Assembly: GCA_049840595.1 (NCBI GenBank) | Contig: JASGKO010000041.1 | Span: forward strand, 215,374-279,373 | Direction of reading: 5' to 3' | DNA length: 64,000 bases | Source of the DNA: JASGKO01 sp049840595 | GTDB lineage: Bacteria; Verrucomicrobiota; Verrucomicrobiia; Chthoniobacterales; Chthoniobacteraceae | In this document: positions 36,765 to 46,665 of the stretch, piece after piece | Position numbering within the stretch: the first letter of the stretch is position 1 | Layout: the number at the start of each line of letters is the position of its first letter | The notes under the pieces: generated by a model | Told to the model about the DNA's origin: nothing | The model's database searches: none | The model's input: the letters and a program-made list of their open reading frames with translations, nothing else | Program-made: the position numbers and the translations under genes

Positions 36765-37439
36765 ATGTCTCTCGATATCCATGTCATGCCCCTGGGCAAA
36801 TTCTGGGCGGGCGAATATACGACGGCCACGGAGCGATTGGCAGCGGCACAGGGAATTCCCTACACCCGCAGCAGCCCGAAGGCGATTGCGCATCGCAACG
36901 AAGCCTACAAGGCGGCGAAAGCCGTCCGGCAATGGATGGAGCAAGGCAGCTTTCTCACCGAAACAGCTTGGGAAGACGATGGGGAGATTGTTTTCTCCGA
37001 GCAGTTTCGCTTTGAAGCGATTCATGCCGTGCGGGCCTACGCGACGCATCAGGAGCGGTCGGAGGAAGTCTTCCATATGACCACCAATTTCCGGGAGTCG
37101 CCGTTTTTAAAGCGCGCCTATACGGGGGCGAATACCGACTTTCCGCATCTCATCCATCACGAGGACAACACGGGCTTTTATGTGCCGGTGGATTTTCCGC
37201 ATCCCAAGAAACTGATGGGGCAGCCGCCGACCATTGGCTCCTCGTTAAAGCTCATGATGGAGCTGGCCGTCCTACGCCGCAAACTGGGGGCACTCCCCAC
37301 CTACGACGAATGGCAGGCGGGCACGCCCATTGAAGCCGAAAACCCGAGCCTCGAATGGGTGAAATACGGCGTAATCTTTCTCTACCACGTGTGCTGGCTC
37401 TCGGTGCAACACCGGCTGCCGATCATTATTGACGGTTGA
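36765..37439 (+). CDS. Hypothetical protein
   Basis: A 224-residue soluble protein without a signal peptide or membrane segment, and without a family I recognise. It begins MSLDIHVMPLGKFWAGEY and is rich in Ala, Arg and aromatic residues in the first half (RSSPKAIAHRNEAYKAAKAV). It has HHEDNTGFYVPVDFPHPKKL in the middle and a helical end. It stands alone between the lipoprotein gene and ilvD, with ilvD convergent. Codon use looks normal for the window, which supports a real gene. Confidence 0.6.
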   Translation: MSLDIHVMPLGKFWAGEYTTATERLAAAQGIPYTRSSPKAIAHRNEAYKAAKAVRQWMEQGSFLTETAWEDDGEIVFSEQFRFEAIHAVRAYATHQERSEEVFHMTTNFRESPFLKRAYTGANTDFPHLIHHEDNTGFYVPVDFPHPKKLMGQPPTIGSSLKLMMELAVLRRKLGALPTYDEWQAGTPIEAENPSLEWVKYGVIFLYHVCWLSVQHRLPIIIDG

Positions 37440-37461
37440 GGGGGGAGGACGCGCGGGAGCA

Positions 37462-37513
37462 CGAGGCTGGAGCCTCGCAGACCAATTGCGTGCCCAGGCT
37501 GGAGCCTGGGCAC
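37462..37513. repeat. Double-hairpin intergenic repeat
   Basis: Two perfect hairpins share a CTGGAG centre: CGAGGCT, GG, AGCCTCG (37462-37477) and GTGCCCAGGCT, GG, AGCCTGGGCAC (37490-37513). The same type appears at 20258-20277. It lies between convergent gene ends (hypothetical protein and ilvD) and could work as a terminator, although no T-run follows. Confidence 0.65.
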
Positions 37514-37532
37514 GAGGAGAATCTCGAATGGC

Positions 37533-39332
<1,800 letters not shown>

Positions 39333-39437
39333 AGTTTGGAAAAAACGGGAAGACCACTATAGCGGGAGTTTTAACGATGTATCGTAAATTTTTGCGATTC
39401 CAGTTGCGGGCCGTCGGCTTTGGCGAAACGGTGGCTC

Positions 39438-39824
39438 GTGTTTATCGCCCGCGTTCATCACGTCGCCATCATCAGCTCGGACTATAAGCGGGCGAAGGAT
39501 TTCTACGTGCGCATCCTCGGGCTGCCGGTGCTTTCCGAGGTGTATCGCGAGGAACGGAAGTCCTACAAGCTCGACCTCGGCCTGCCCGATGGCACGCAGA
39601 TCGAGCTCTTTTCCTTCCCCGGGCCACCACCGCGTCCGTCGTATCCCGAGGCGTGTGGGTTACGGCATCTGGCCTTTGAGGTGGCGGATATCGAAATAGC
39701 GGTCGCCGTGCTGGAGCAGAACCAAGTGAACCCGGAGCCGATTCGCATCGACCCAGTCACCGGCAAGCGCTTCACCTTTTTCAGCGATCCCGACGGGCTG
39801 CCGCTGGAGCTTTACGAGCGTTAA
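39438..39824 (+). CDS. VOC-family (glyoxalase-like) protein, YaeR type
   Basis: A 128-residue vicinal-oxygen-chelate protein. RVHHVAIISSDYKRAKDFYV, then LSEVYREERKSYKLDL, then IELFSFPGPPPRPSYPEACG and FTFFSDPDGLPLELYE follow the E. coli YaeR pattern closely. Metal ligands are probably the His in HHVAI, the Glu in QIELF, the His in LRHLAFEV and the Glu in LELYE. Members of this group are often called lactoylglutathione-lyase-like, but the true substrate is not known. GTG 39438 places the start five codons before the conserved HH; TTG 39420 is the alternative. It is divergent from ilvD. Confidence 0.85.
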   Translation: MFIARVHHVAIISSDYKRAKDFYVRILGLPVLSEVYREERKSYKLDLGLPDGTQIELFSFPGPPPRPSYPEACGLRHLAFEVADIEIAVAVLEQNQVNPEPIRIDPVTGKRFTFFSDPDGLPLELYER

Positions 39825-39896
39825 AAAACTAGCGAGGCCGCCACGCTTTGTGCTTGGCGCACCGGGGGAAGGTCATTAGGATGCGGGGCCACAGAC

Positions 39897-40298
39897 ATGA
39901 TTCCCCAAGATCCAACCCCTATCGTGGGTTCCCAGACGGACGTCGCTCCGCTTGGTCGCACCCAATCTCCGACGGCACATGAAGCACCGGCTGGTCAAAC
40001 CCCATCAATCCCTTGGGACCAGATTGCCGAGGAAGCGGATTTCAAGAAGCTGGTCGCGAGCAAGGCCGCCTTTATCGCCCCGGTTTCGATCTTCTTCCTG
40101 CTCTACTATTTCGCCCTGCCGGTTCTGGTCGGCTGGTATCCGGACCTGATGAAGACGAAGATCGGCAGCGTCAATTACGCCTACCTTTTTGCGCTCTCGC
40201 AATTCTTCATGGCCTGGGTCGTCGCCCTCTTCTATGTGGCGAAAGCCGTCCATTGGGACAAGGCCGCCGCCGCGTTGGTCAGCAAGTTCGATCGCTAA
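39897..40298 (+). CDS. DUF485 membrane protein (YjcH-like)
   Basis: A 133-residue protein with a polar N-terminal 45 residues and two membrane helices (about 63-80 and 100-120), matching DUF485 (E. coli YjcH). KKLVASKAAFIAPVSIFFLL and LFALSQFFMAWVVALFYV are the typical helices. Such proteins are encoded just before the acetate symporter gene actP, as here, 24 bases upstream, and are thought to assist or regulate it. Confidence 0.85.
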   Translation: MIPQDPTPIVGSQTDVAPLGRTQSPTAHEAPAGQTPSIPWDQIAEEADFKKLVASKAAFIAPVSIFFLLYYFALPVLVGWYPDLMKTKIGSVNYAYLFALSQFFMAWVVALFYVAKAVHWDKAAAALVSKFDR

Positions 40299-40322
40299 CC
40301 CCATCCCCACCCGCCTCATCCC

Positions 40323-42005
40323 ATGCTTAGCACTTTTCTACCCCTCGCTGTCACCGCGGCGGCAGCGGAACCCGCCCCCAAGATGAATCCCGCGGCGCTG
40401 ACGATGTTCCTCGCGTTCGTCGCCGCCACGCTCATCATCACCTACTTCAGCGCCCGCAAGTCCAAGGGCAGCAGCGCCTACTTCGCCGCCGGCCGCCGCA
40501 TCACCGGCTGGCAGAACGGCCTCGCGATCAGTGGCGATTACATGAGCGCCGCGAGCTTCCTCGGCATCGCGGGGATGATCGCCATGAAGGGCTATGACGG
40601 CTTCATGTATTCCGTCGGCTTCCTCGTCGCCTATCTCACGGTGCTCCTCGTCGTCGCCGAGCCGCTGCGCAACGCGGGCAAATACACGATGGCCGATCTG
40701 CTCGCCTATCGCCTGAACCAGCGCCCGGTGCGCGCGATGGGCTCGCTGAGCACGCTCACCGTTTCCACCTTTTACATGATCGCGCAGATGATCGGCGCGG
40801 GCACGCTGGTGAAGGTGCTGCTCCCCGGCATCAGCTACGAATACGCGGTCACCGGCGTCGGCTTCCTGATGATCATTTACGTGGTCTTCGGCGGCATGCT
40901 CGCGACCACCTGGGTGCAGATCACCAAGGCGGTGCTGCTCCTGAGCGGCACCTTCCTGCTCAGCCTGCTGGTGCTCCAGCACTTCGGCTTCAGCTTCGCC
41001 AATTTCTTCAACGCCATCGGCCATGTGCCGGTGGTCGATCCCAAGACGAAGGAAACGGTCTTCAAGAACTTCCTCAACCCCGGGCTCGCCTTCGGCAAGA
41101 CCCCGACCACGCCGTACGGCCCGCTCGATCTTTTCTCGCTCGGCCTCGCGCTGGTCTTCGGCACCGCCGGGTTGCCGCACGTGCTGGTCCGTTTCTACAC
41201 CGTGCCGGATGCGAAGACGGCGCGCTCCTCGGTCGTGTGGGCGATGTTCCTGATCGGCATCTTCTACATCCTCACCACCTTCCTCGGCTTCGGCGCGGCG
41301 ACGATCCTTACTCCCGGCCACATCCTCGTCGGCGGCAAGCCGAATGACAACATGGCGGCCCCGCTGCTCGCCCAGGCGCTGGGCGGTGAGATCTTCTTCG
41401 CCTTCATCAGCGCGGTGGCCTTCGCGACCATCCTCGCGGTGGTGGCCGGCCTCACGATCAGCGCCAGCACGAGCTTCGCGCACGACTTCTATACCAACGT
41501 GCTGCACCACGGGAAGGAACACCGCCCGGGTGAAGAAGTGAAGGTCGCCCGCATCACCGCCTTCGTGGTCGGCGCGGTTTCCATCTTCCTTGCGATCAAG
41601 CTGCAATCGACCAACGTCGCGTTCCTCGTCGGCCTCGCCTTCGCGGTGGCGGCCAGTGCGAACCTGCCCGCCATCGTGCTCTCCATCTTCTGGAAGCGCT
41701 TCAACACCGCGGGCGCGGTCACCGGTCTGTTCGTGGGTCTCGTCAGCAGCATCGGCCTGATCATCATCAGCCCGAGCATCATGGGAGTTGACCCAGCGGG
41801 GACGGCCCCGAGCCTGATGCACATCATCCAGCAGAAGGCGATCTTCCCGCTGAAGAACCCCGGCATCGTGAGCATCCCGCTCGGCTTCCTCGCGGCGGTG
41901 ATTGCGACGCTGCTCACCCGCGAGCCCTCGGCGGAAGCGAAGTTCAACGAACTGCTCGTGCGCGGCAACACCGGCCTCGGCGCCGAAAAGGCGACTGCCC
42001 ACTAA
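40323..42005 (+). CDS. actP: ActP-like cation/acetate symporter
   Basis: A 560-residue member of the sodium:solute symporter family, most like ActP, which takes up acetate and other short carboxylates with a cation. The N-terminus includes a signal-like helix (residues 1-18) as in E. coli ActP. It continues with AAGRRITGWQNGLAISGDYMS, KYTMADLLAYRLNQRPVRA and GTAGLPHVLVRFYTVPDAKT, hallmarks of this subgroup, and about 13 helices. The preceding DUF485 gene supports the assignment. A strong terminator follows at 42033. Confidence 0.9.
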   Translation: MLSTFLPLAVTAAAAEPAPKMNPAALTMFLAFVAATLIITYFSARKSKGSSAYFAAGRRITGWQNGLAISGDYMSAASFLGIAGMIAMKGYDGFMYSVGFLVAYLTVLLVVAEPLRNAGKYTMADLLAYRLNQRPVRAMGSLSTLTVSTFYMIAQMIGAGTLVKVLLPGISYEYAVTGVGFLMIIYVVFGGMLATTWVQITKAVLLLSGTFLLSLLVLQHFGFSFANFFNAIGHVPVVDPKTKETVFKNFLNPGLAFGKTPTTPYGPLDLFSLGLALVFGTAGLPHVLVRFYTVPDAKTARSSVVWAMFLIGIFYILTTFLGFGAATILTPGHILVGGKPNDNMAAPLLAQALGGEIFFAFISAVAFATILAVVAGLTISASTSFAHDFYTNVLHHGKEHRPGEEVKVARITAFVVGAVSIFLAIKLQSTNVAFLVGLAFAVAASANLPAIVLSIFWKRFNTAGAVTGLFVGLVSSIGLIIISPSIMGVDPAGTAPSLMHIIQQKAIFPLKNPGIVSIPLGFLAAVIATLLTREPSAEAKFNELLVRGNTGLGAEKATAH

Positions 42006-42032
42006 GCCGCTGCCCCCGGTCGAAAAATTGGA

Positions 42033-42066
42033 AATACCGCCCCGCACTTGGGGCGGTATTTTTTTT
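42033..42066 (+). terminator. Intrinsic terminator after actP
   Basis: A perfect 11-bp stem (AATACCGCCCC / GGGGCGGTATT) with a six-base loop is followed by six further T. It ends the DUF485-actP transcript. Confidence 0.9.
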
Positions 42067-42145
42067 GCCCTCACCAGGCGTTTGCTTAAAAAGGAACTGC
42101 TCGATATCCCGGTGGGCCTCTCATAGAATCATCCCGCTGCCGCCC

Positions 42146-43258
42146 ATGATCGAACCCACCCACCATTCCCTCGCTCAACTTCTTTTGGAACACCTGCAGA
42201 CTCACGGCCCGCAGCCGTTCCAATGGTTCATGGAGCAGGCGCTTTACCATCCGGAGCACGGCTACTATGCCAGCGGGCGCGCGGTGATCGGACGCCAGGG
42301 CGACTTCCTTACCAACGTGAGTGTGGGCCCGCTTTACGGTCGGCTGATCGGCATCCAGATGGAAGAGATGTGGCGGCGGATGGAATGCCCCGTCGCGTTC
42401 ACGATCGTCGAGCAGGGAGCGGCGAACGGCGACTTTGCCCACGACCTGCTGAGCTCGCTCGCGGGCGCGTTTCGCGAGGCGGTTCGCTACGTGATCGTCG
42501 AGCCATTTCCGGCCTGGAAATCCCGGCAGGTGGCGCGGCTGGAAGGCTTTGCGTGCGTAGCCTGGGTCGATTCACTTTCGGCGTTAACTCCTTTTACCGG
42601 CGTGCATTTTTCCAACGAATTGCTGGATGCCTTTCCCGTGCAGCGGCTGGCGTTTCGGAAGGGGATCTGGATCGAGCGCTATGTCGAAGCCCGCGGTGAT
42701 CAGATCGCATGGTGCGACGGGCCACCGGCCACCGGCTCCCTTCCCCCTCCAGCCGAGGAAGGCGTGGAAACGGAAATCTGTCCCCAGCGGCTGGCGTGGC
42801 TCGATGCGCTAACGGCCAGACTGGAGCGCGGCTACATCCTCGTCGTGGACTACGGTTTCCCCCGCGAAGTCTATCATTTGCCGGAGCGCCGGGAGGGTAC
42901 GCTTACCGGTTATGCCCACCATCAGCGCGTGGAAGATTTATTGCAGTCCCCCGGGGAAGTGGACCTCACGGCCCATGTCGAATTCACCAGCCTGGCCGAG
43001 CATGCCGCGACGCTGGATCTGCAAGTGGCCGGGTTCACCGATCAACATCACTTTATTACCGCGCTAGGATTACAATACTTTAAGGAAGGCGAGGCCGCTC
43101 AAACCCCGGCAGCGCAGAAGGAACGCCGGGCCTTTATGACCTTGATGCACCCGCAGTTTATGGGCCTGGGGTTTCAAGTCATGGCGCTGGTGAAAAACAT
43201 GCCCATCCGTCCACCCCTTTCGGGGTTTTCCTTAGCCCCGTCGCTTGCATTTCAATAA
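42146..43258 (+). CDS. MidA/NDUFAF7-family SAM-dependent methyltransferase
   Basis: A 370-residue protein of the family that includes mitochondrial MidA/NDUFAF7, which methylates an arginine of a complex I subunit. Blocks seen are FMEQALYHPEHGYYASG, IGRQGDFLTNVSVGPLYGR, the SAM-binding segment VEQGAANGDFAHDLL (where the usual form is ELGAGxG), FSNELLDAFPVQR and ILVVDYGFPREVY. ATG 42146 begins just before the conserved region. The bacterial target is not established. It stands alone after the actP terminator. Confidence 0.85.
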   Translation: MIEPTHHSLAQLLLEHLQTHGPQPFQWFMEQALYHPEHGYYASGRAVIGRQGDFLTNVSVGPLYGRLIGIQMEEMWRRMECPVAFTIVEQGAANGDFAHDLLSSLAGAFREAVRYVIVEPFPAWKSRQVARLEGFACVAWVDSLSALTPFTGVHFSNELLDAFPVQRLAFRKGIWIERYVEARGDQIAWCDGPPATGSLPPPAEEGVETEICPQRLAWLDALTARLERGYILVVDYGFPREVYHLPERREGTLTGYAHHQRVEDLLQSPGEVDLTAHVEFTSLAEHAATLDLQVAGFTDQHHFITALGLQYFKEGEAAQTPAAQKERRAFMTLMHPQFMGLGFQVMALVKNMPIRPPLSGFSLAPSLAFQ

Positions 43259-43372
43259 AGATGTTACATCCTTGTTACGAACTCGCTTCGAGCGGACAAT
43301 TTGTAAGCTAAAAGTAAAGTCATTTGACCGGGTTTAAGGGCATACCATTTTGCTTAGTTATCTCGCACACTT

Positions 43373-44041
43373 ATGCGCAAATCCCTCATCTGCACCTTGG
43401 TCTCTTCCAGTCTGGTCGCGGCAACCGCCTCCGCCGCCACTTACACCAGCAAAGGCACAGCCGGTGAAACCCTCGCCACCGCCGAAGTCGTCAGCGGCAG
43501 TGGGTCGCTCAGCAGCATCAGCGGATCGCTGACGATTTCCAACAACCTCTCCACTGGAAACCTGTTCGAAATTTACATCAGCGACACCTCGGCATTTTCC
43601 GCCTCCACGGCGATGACGCAGCTCGGCGTCAATAACTTCGATACTGAACTCTTCCTCTTCACCGCGACGGGCGTCGCCGTGGAGATGAACGACGATACCT
43701 CCACCACCTCGCAGTCGTTGCTCCCCTCCAGTTCCGCCATTCTCTCCTCCCTCTCGGCCGGGATTTACTATCTGTTGATCGAAGGGGCCGGGCGGACTCC
43801 GGTGGATTCCAGCGGCACCTCTCTTTTTGCCACCGGCTCCGACCCGAGCGCGGTGTATGGCGCCAATAGCAGTGCGGGAGCCCTGGCGGCCATCACCGGG
43901 AACTCCAGCTATGGAGGCAGCTACAGCATCGTGCTGACCGGAGCCCAGTTCGTGGTCCCGGAGCCTTCCACCACGCTGATGCTGCTGGCGGGCCTTGGCG
44001 CGGGCGCGCTGCGTCGAAAAAATCCCCGCCGGATCGGCTGA
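43373..44041 (+). CDS. PEP-CTERM secreted protein
   Basis: A 222-residue exported protein. The signal peptide (residues 1-21, ending ASAA) leads to a Ser/Thr-rich beta-type body with FEIYISDTSAFSAST, NNFDTELFLFTATGVAVEMND and LSAGIYYLLIEGAGR. This resembles the pre-peptidase C-terminal-like strand pattern of many secreted proteins. The tail is VPEPSTTLMLLAGLGAGALRRK, a PEP-CTERM signal. It lies 16 bases before a large protease-like gene on the same strand, so the two may be co-transcribed. TGTTAC repeated at 43262 and 43273 upstream may be part of the control region. Confidence 0.82.
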   Translation: MRKSLICTLVSSSLVAATASAATYTSKGTAGETLATAEVVSGSGSLSSISGSLTISNNLSTGNLFEIYISDTSAFSASTAMTQLGVNNFDTELFLFTATGVAVEMNDDTSTTSQSLLPSSSAILSSLSAGIYYLLIEGAGRTPVDSSGTSLFATGSDPSAVYGANSSAGALAAITGNSSYGGSYSIVLTGAQFVVPEPSTTLMLLAGLGAGALRRKNPRRIG

Positions 44042-44057
44042 CCCCCCACCTTTCACC

Positions 44058-46556
44058 ATGAATCTCTCCATCCGCCATCATCGTCTTGTGCTTTCCGCCG
44101 TCCTGCTGGGGGCCGTCTTCATGGCCCGGGCCACGCAAGCGGCGGACCCGGAGCGCGAAACCCGCCTGCAAAACCGGCGCGCGGAGCTCGCCCAAAGCCT
44201 GCCCGCCAACCTGGGCCGCGGCCTGCGCCTGCTCGCGGCGACCTACGATGATCTCGCCACGGACACCCCGGATGAGACCACTCGCGCGCGCGAAGCCTTG
44301 GGCGCTTTTACCCACGCGCAAAAAGACAGCGGGAATCGCGTGCTGGTGGACATCTATCTCGATGGCACGCAGACGATGGAAGAAGTGCGCAAGCAGATCC
44401 GGAAAATGGACGGCAAGATCACCGCCTCGGTGGACTGGTATCGCCACGGCCTGGTCACCGCCTGGCTGCCGATTAAAAAAGCGCGCACCCTCGCGGCCAG
44501 CTACGGCGTGAGTGCCGTGAATCTCGCGCTGCGCCCGCAGACCCGCGTAGGCAAGACCACCTCGCAAGGGGTGACCGTTCATAACACGACCGCGGTGAAC
44601 AGCAGCGGCTATCTCGGCAGCGGAGTCACCATCGGCGCCATCTCGGACAGCTATGACAAGGCGTACACCGTCGAGAGCAGTTACCCGGGGTTCACGCGCG
44701 CCTCGACCGACGTGGCGACCGGCGACCTGCCCGGCTCCTCGAATCCCGATGGATACACCACCGCCGTAAACGTCATCGCCGATGGCACCTCCAGCACGGG
44801 CATCACCGATGAAGGCCGGGGCATGCTGCAAATCATTCACGACCTGGCCCCGGCTTCCAAGCTGGCCTTTGCCACCTCCGGCACCTCCGACAGCGCCATG
44901 GCCACCAACATCGGCTTGCTGCAGAGCAGTGCGGGCTGCAAGGTGATCTGCGACGATATCGTCTTTTACGATGAACCGATGTTCTCCGACGGCGTCATCG
45001 CCCAGGCTGTGGACAGCGTGAGCGCCAAAGGGGTGGCCTATTTTTCCGCCGCCGGCAACGATGGAAGCTCGGGCTACTCCGGCACCTTTAGCGGCGTCTC
45101 CTCCACCAGCGGGCTCACTTACGCAGCGGCGCAGGGCATCACCACCAGCAGCATCCCGACTACTGAGAAAAATGCCATTTACCAATTCCACAGCTTTGGC
45201 ACGGATAGCAGCGGCAACCCGATCGTGGTGCAAAACATCACCACCGGCAGTGACACCGCCCTGCTGGATTTTCAGTGGGACGATCCGTTCGATGTCACCA
45301 ACGGCGTGACCGCGGATTTCGATATCCTGGTCTTCAGCTCCAGCGGGAGCTACCTCAGCTCCCGCAGCAGCATCGATTCCAACTCCTCCACCAAGGAGCC
45401 CATCGAGATTCCCTCCAGCAGTCTCGCCGCCAGCACCAGTTACAAAATCTGCATCGTCCTCACCAACCGCATCGCCTCCGGTTCGCGCAAGGCCAGTCAC
45501 CTGCGCTACGTGGCATTCACCGGGGATGCCATTACCGGCGATTACATTACGGCTTCCACTCCCACCACCTTCGGGCATTGCTGCGCGGGCACCGCAGCCG
45601 GGGTGGCTGCGTATGATTACGACGTGATCGACAGCACCACCAGCCATACCTACAAGACGATGCCGGAGGATTATTCGTCGAACGGCCCCGTTTACATCTA
45701 CTTCGACAGCGCCGGCAACCGGCTCTCGACGGGCATCCTGCGCCGGCAGCCGCTCATCGCCGGCGTGGATGGCGTGAACACCACCTTCTTCCCGGCCAGC
45801 TCCAGCGGTGTGAGCGCGAACGACTCGGAAGGCGACGGCTATCCCAATTTCTACGGCACCAGCGCGGCCACCCCGCACGCGGCGGCCATTGCCGCCCTGC
45901 TCATCAACGCCGCCACCGTCAACAACCTTGGCACGCTCACTCCGGCGGATATCCGGACCATCATGGTCAACAGCACGAAAAAGACGACCGACCAGGACCC
46001 AAACTTCAGCAGTGCCACTGCGGGCCCGGTCACCGTCACCGCCTCGGGCGACAGCAGCAACACCAGTGCGAGCAGCACTTCGTTTTTCACCGTGACCTAT
46101 AATGGAACCAGTGGCCAGTTGCTCACCCAGTTGCAGATCGATCTATCCCCGGTGGCCCTGCATTTCGACTCCAGCAGTTCCACCGGGCTGCCCTTCACCG
46201 TGGGCACCACCAGTGGCAGCACGACCCCCGCCTTCAATGGCACTCCCACCCTGGGCACCGGTGCCAGCAGCACGAACAGCGCGGGCAAGGCCACCGTCAA
46301 CTTCAGTAACTTCTACTCCGGCGATACGCTCAGCTTCGGCGTGGACCGCGATGAGGACCTGACCAACGCGGGCGGCAACAGCGCGGATGAAGTCGGCGGC
46401 TTCACCACGGCAGGCGGGGCCACCATCTCCGTCATCGTCAATGGGACGACCTATACCGGCACTTTTTACAACAAGCTCAACGGGGTTTATAACTACAAGT
46501 CGGGCTACGGGCTCCTGGATGCCCAGGCGGCCGTGAATTACCTGCTGGGTCTGTAA
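44058..46556 (+). CDS. Secreted subtilase/sedolisin-like serine peptidase
   Basis: An 832-residue exported protein. The signal peptide ends near residue 29. A propeptide-like part follows (about 30-165), then the peptidase domain: IGAISDSYD (Asp197), TDEGRGMLQIIHDLAP (Glu252), YFSAAGNDG (Asn334) and GTSAATPHAAAIAALL (nucleophile Ser602). The subtilisin HGTH motif is absent; Glu252 stands where His is expected, as in S53-like peptidases. Before the last domain helix (YGLLDAQAAVNYL) lies an insert of roughly 180 residues with beta-rich sequence. No PEP-CTERM tail is present. A paralogue follows at 46666. Whether it is an active protease is not certain. Confidence 0.8.
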   Translation: MNLSIRHHRLVLSAVLLGAVFMARATQAADPERETRLQNRRAELAQSLPANLGRGLRLLAATYDDLATDTPDETTRAREALGAFTHAQKDSGNRVLVDIYLDGTQTMEEVRKQIRKMDGKITASVDWYRHGLVTAWLPIKKARTLAASYGVSAVNLALRPQTRVGKTTSQGVTVHNTTAVNSSGYLGSGVTIGAISDSYDKAYTVESSYPGFTRASTDVATGDLPGSSNPDGYTTAVNVIADGTSSTGITDEGRGMLQIIHDLAPASKLAFATSGTSDSAMATNIGLLQSSAGCKVICDDIVFYDEPMFSDGVIAQAVDSVSAKGVAYFSAAGNDGSSGYSGTFSGVSSTSGLTYAAAQGITTSSIPTTEKNAIYQFHSFGTDSSGNPIVVQNITTGSDTALLDFQWDDPFDVTNGVTADFDILVFSSSGSYLSSRSSIDSNSSTKEPIEIPSSSLAASTSYKICIVLTNRIASGSRKASHLRYVAFTGDAITGDYITASTPTTFGHCCAGTAAGVAAYDYDVIDSTTSHTYKTMPEDYSSNGPVYIYFDSAGNRLSTGILRRQPLIAGVDGVNTTFFPASSSGVSANDSEGDGYPNFYGTSAATPHAAAIAALLINAATVNNLGTLTPADIRTIMVNSTKKTTDQDPNFSSATAGPVTVTASGDSSNTSASSTSFFTVTYNGTSGQLLTQLQIDLSPVALHFDSSSSTGLPFTVGTTSGSTTPAFNGTPTLGTGASSTNSAGKATVNFSNFYSGDTLSFGVDRDEDLTNAGGNSADEVGGFTTAGGATISVIVNGTTYTGTFYNKLNGVYNYKSGYGLLDAQAAVNYLLGL

Positions 46557-46665
46557 CGGCTGGCGGAACGATTTTTGCTGGAAAGATAGCAACCCCAGGT
46601 TGAAAAGCGGCTCGCCATGAAGAAAAGTGGGCCTCGTTGGGGAAAAATCGAACGTATTCATCCTT

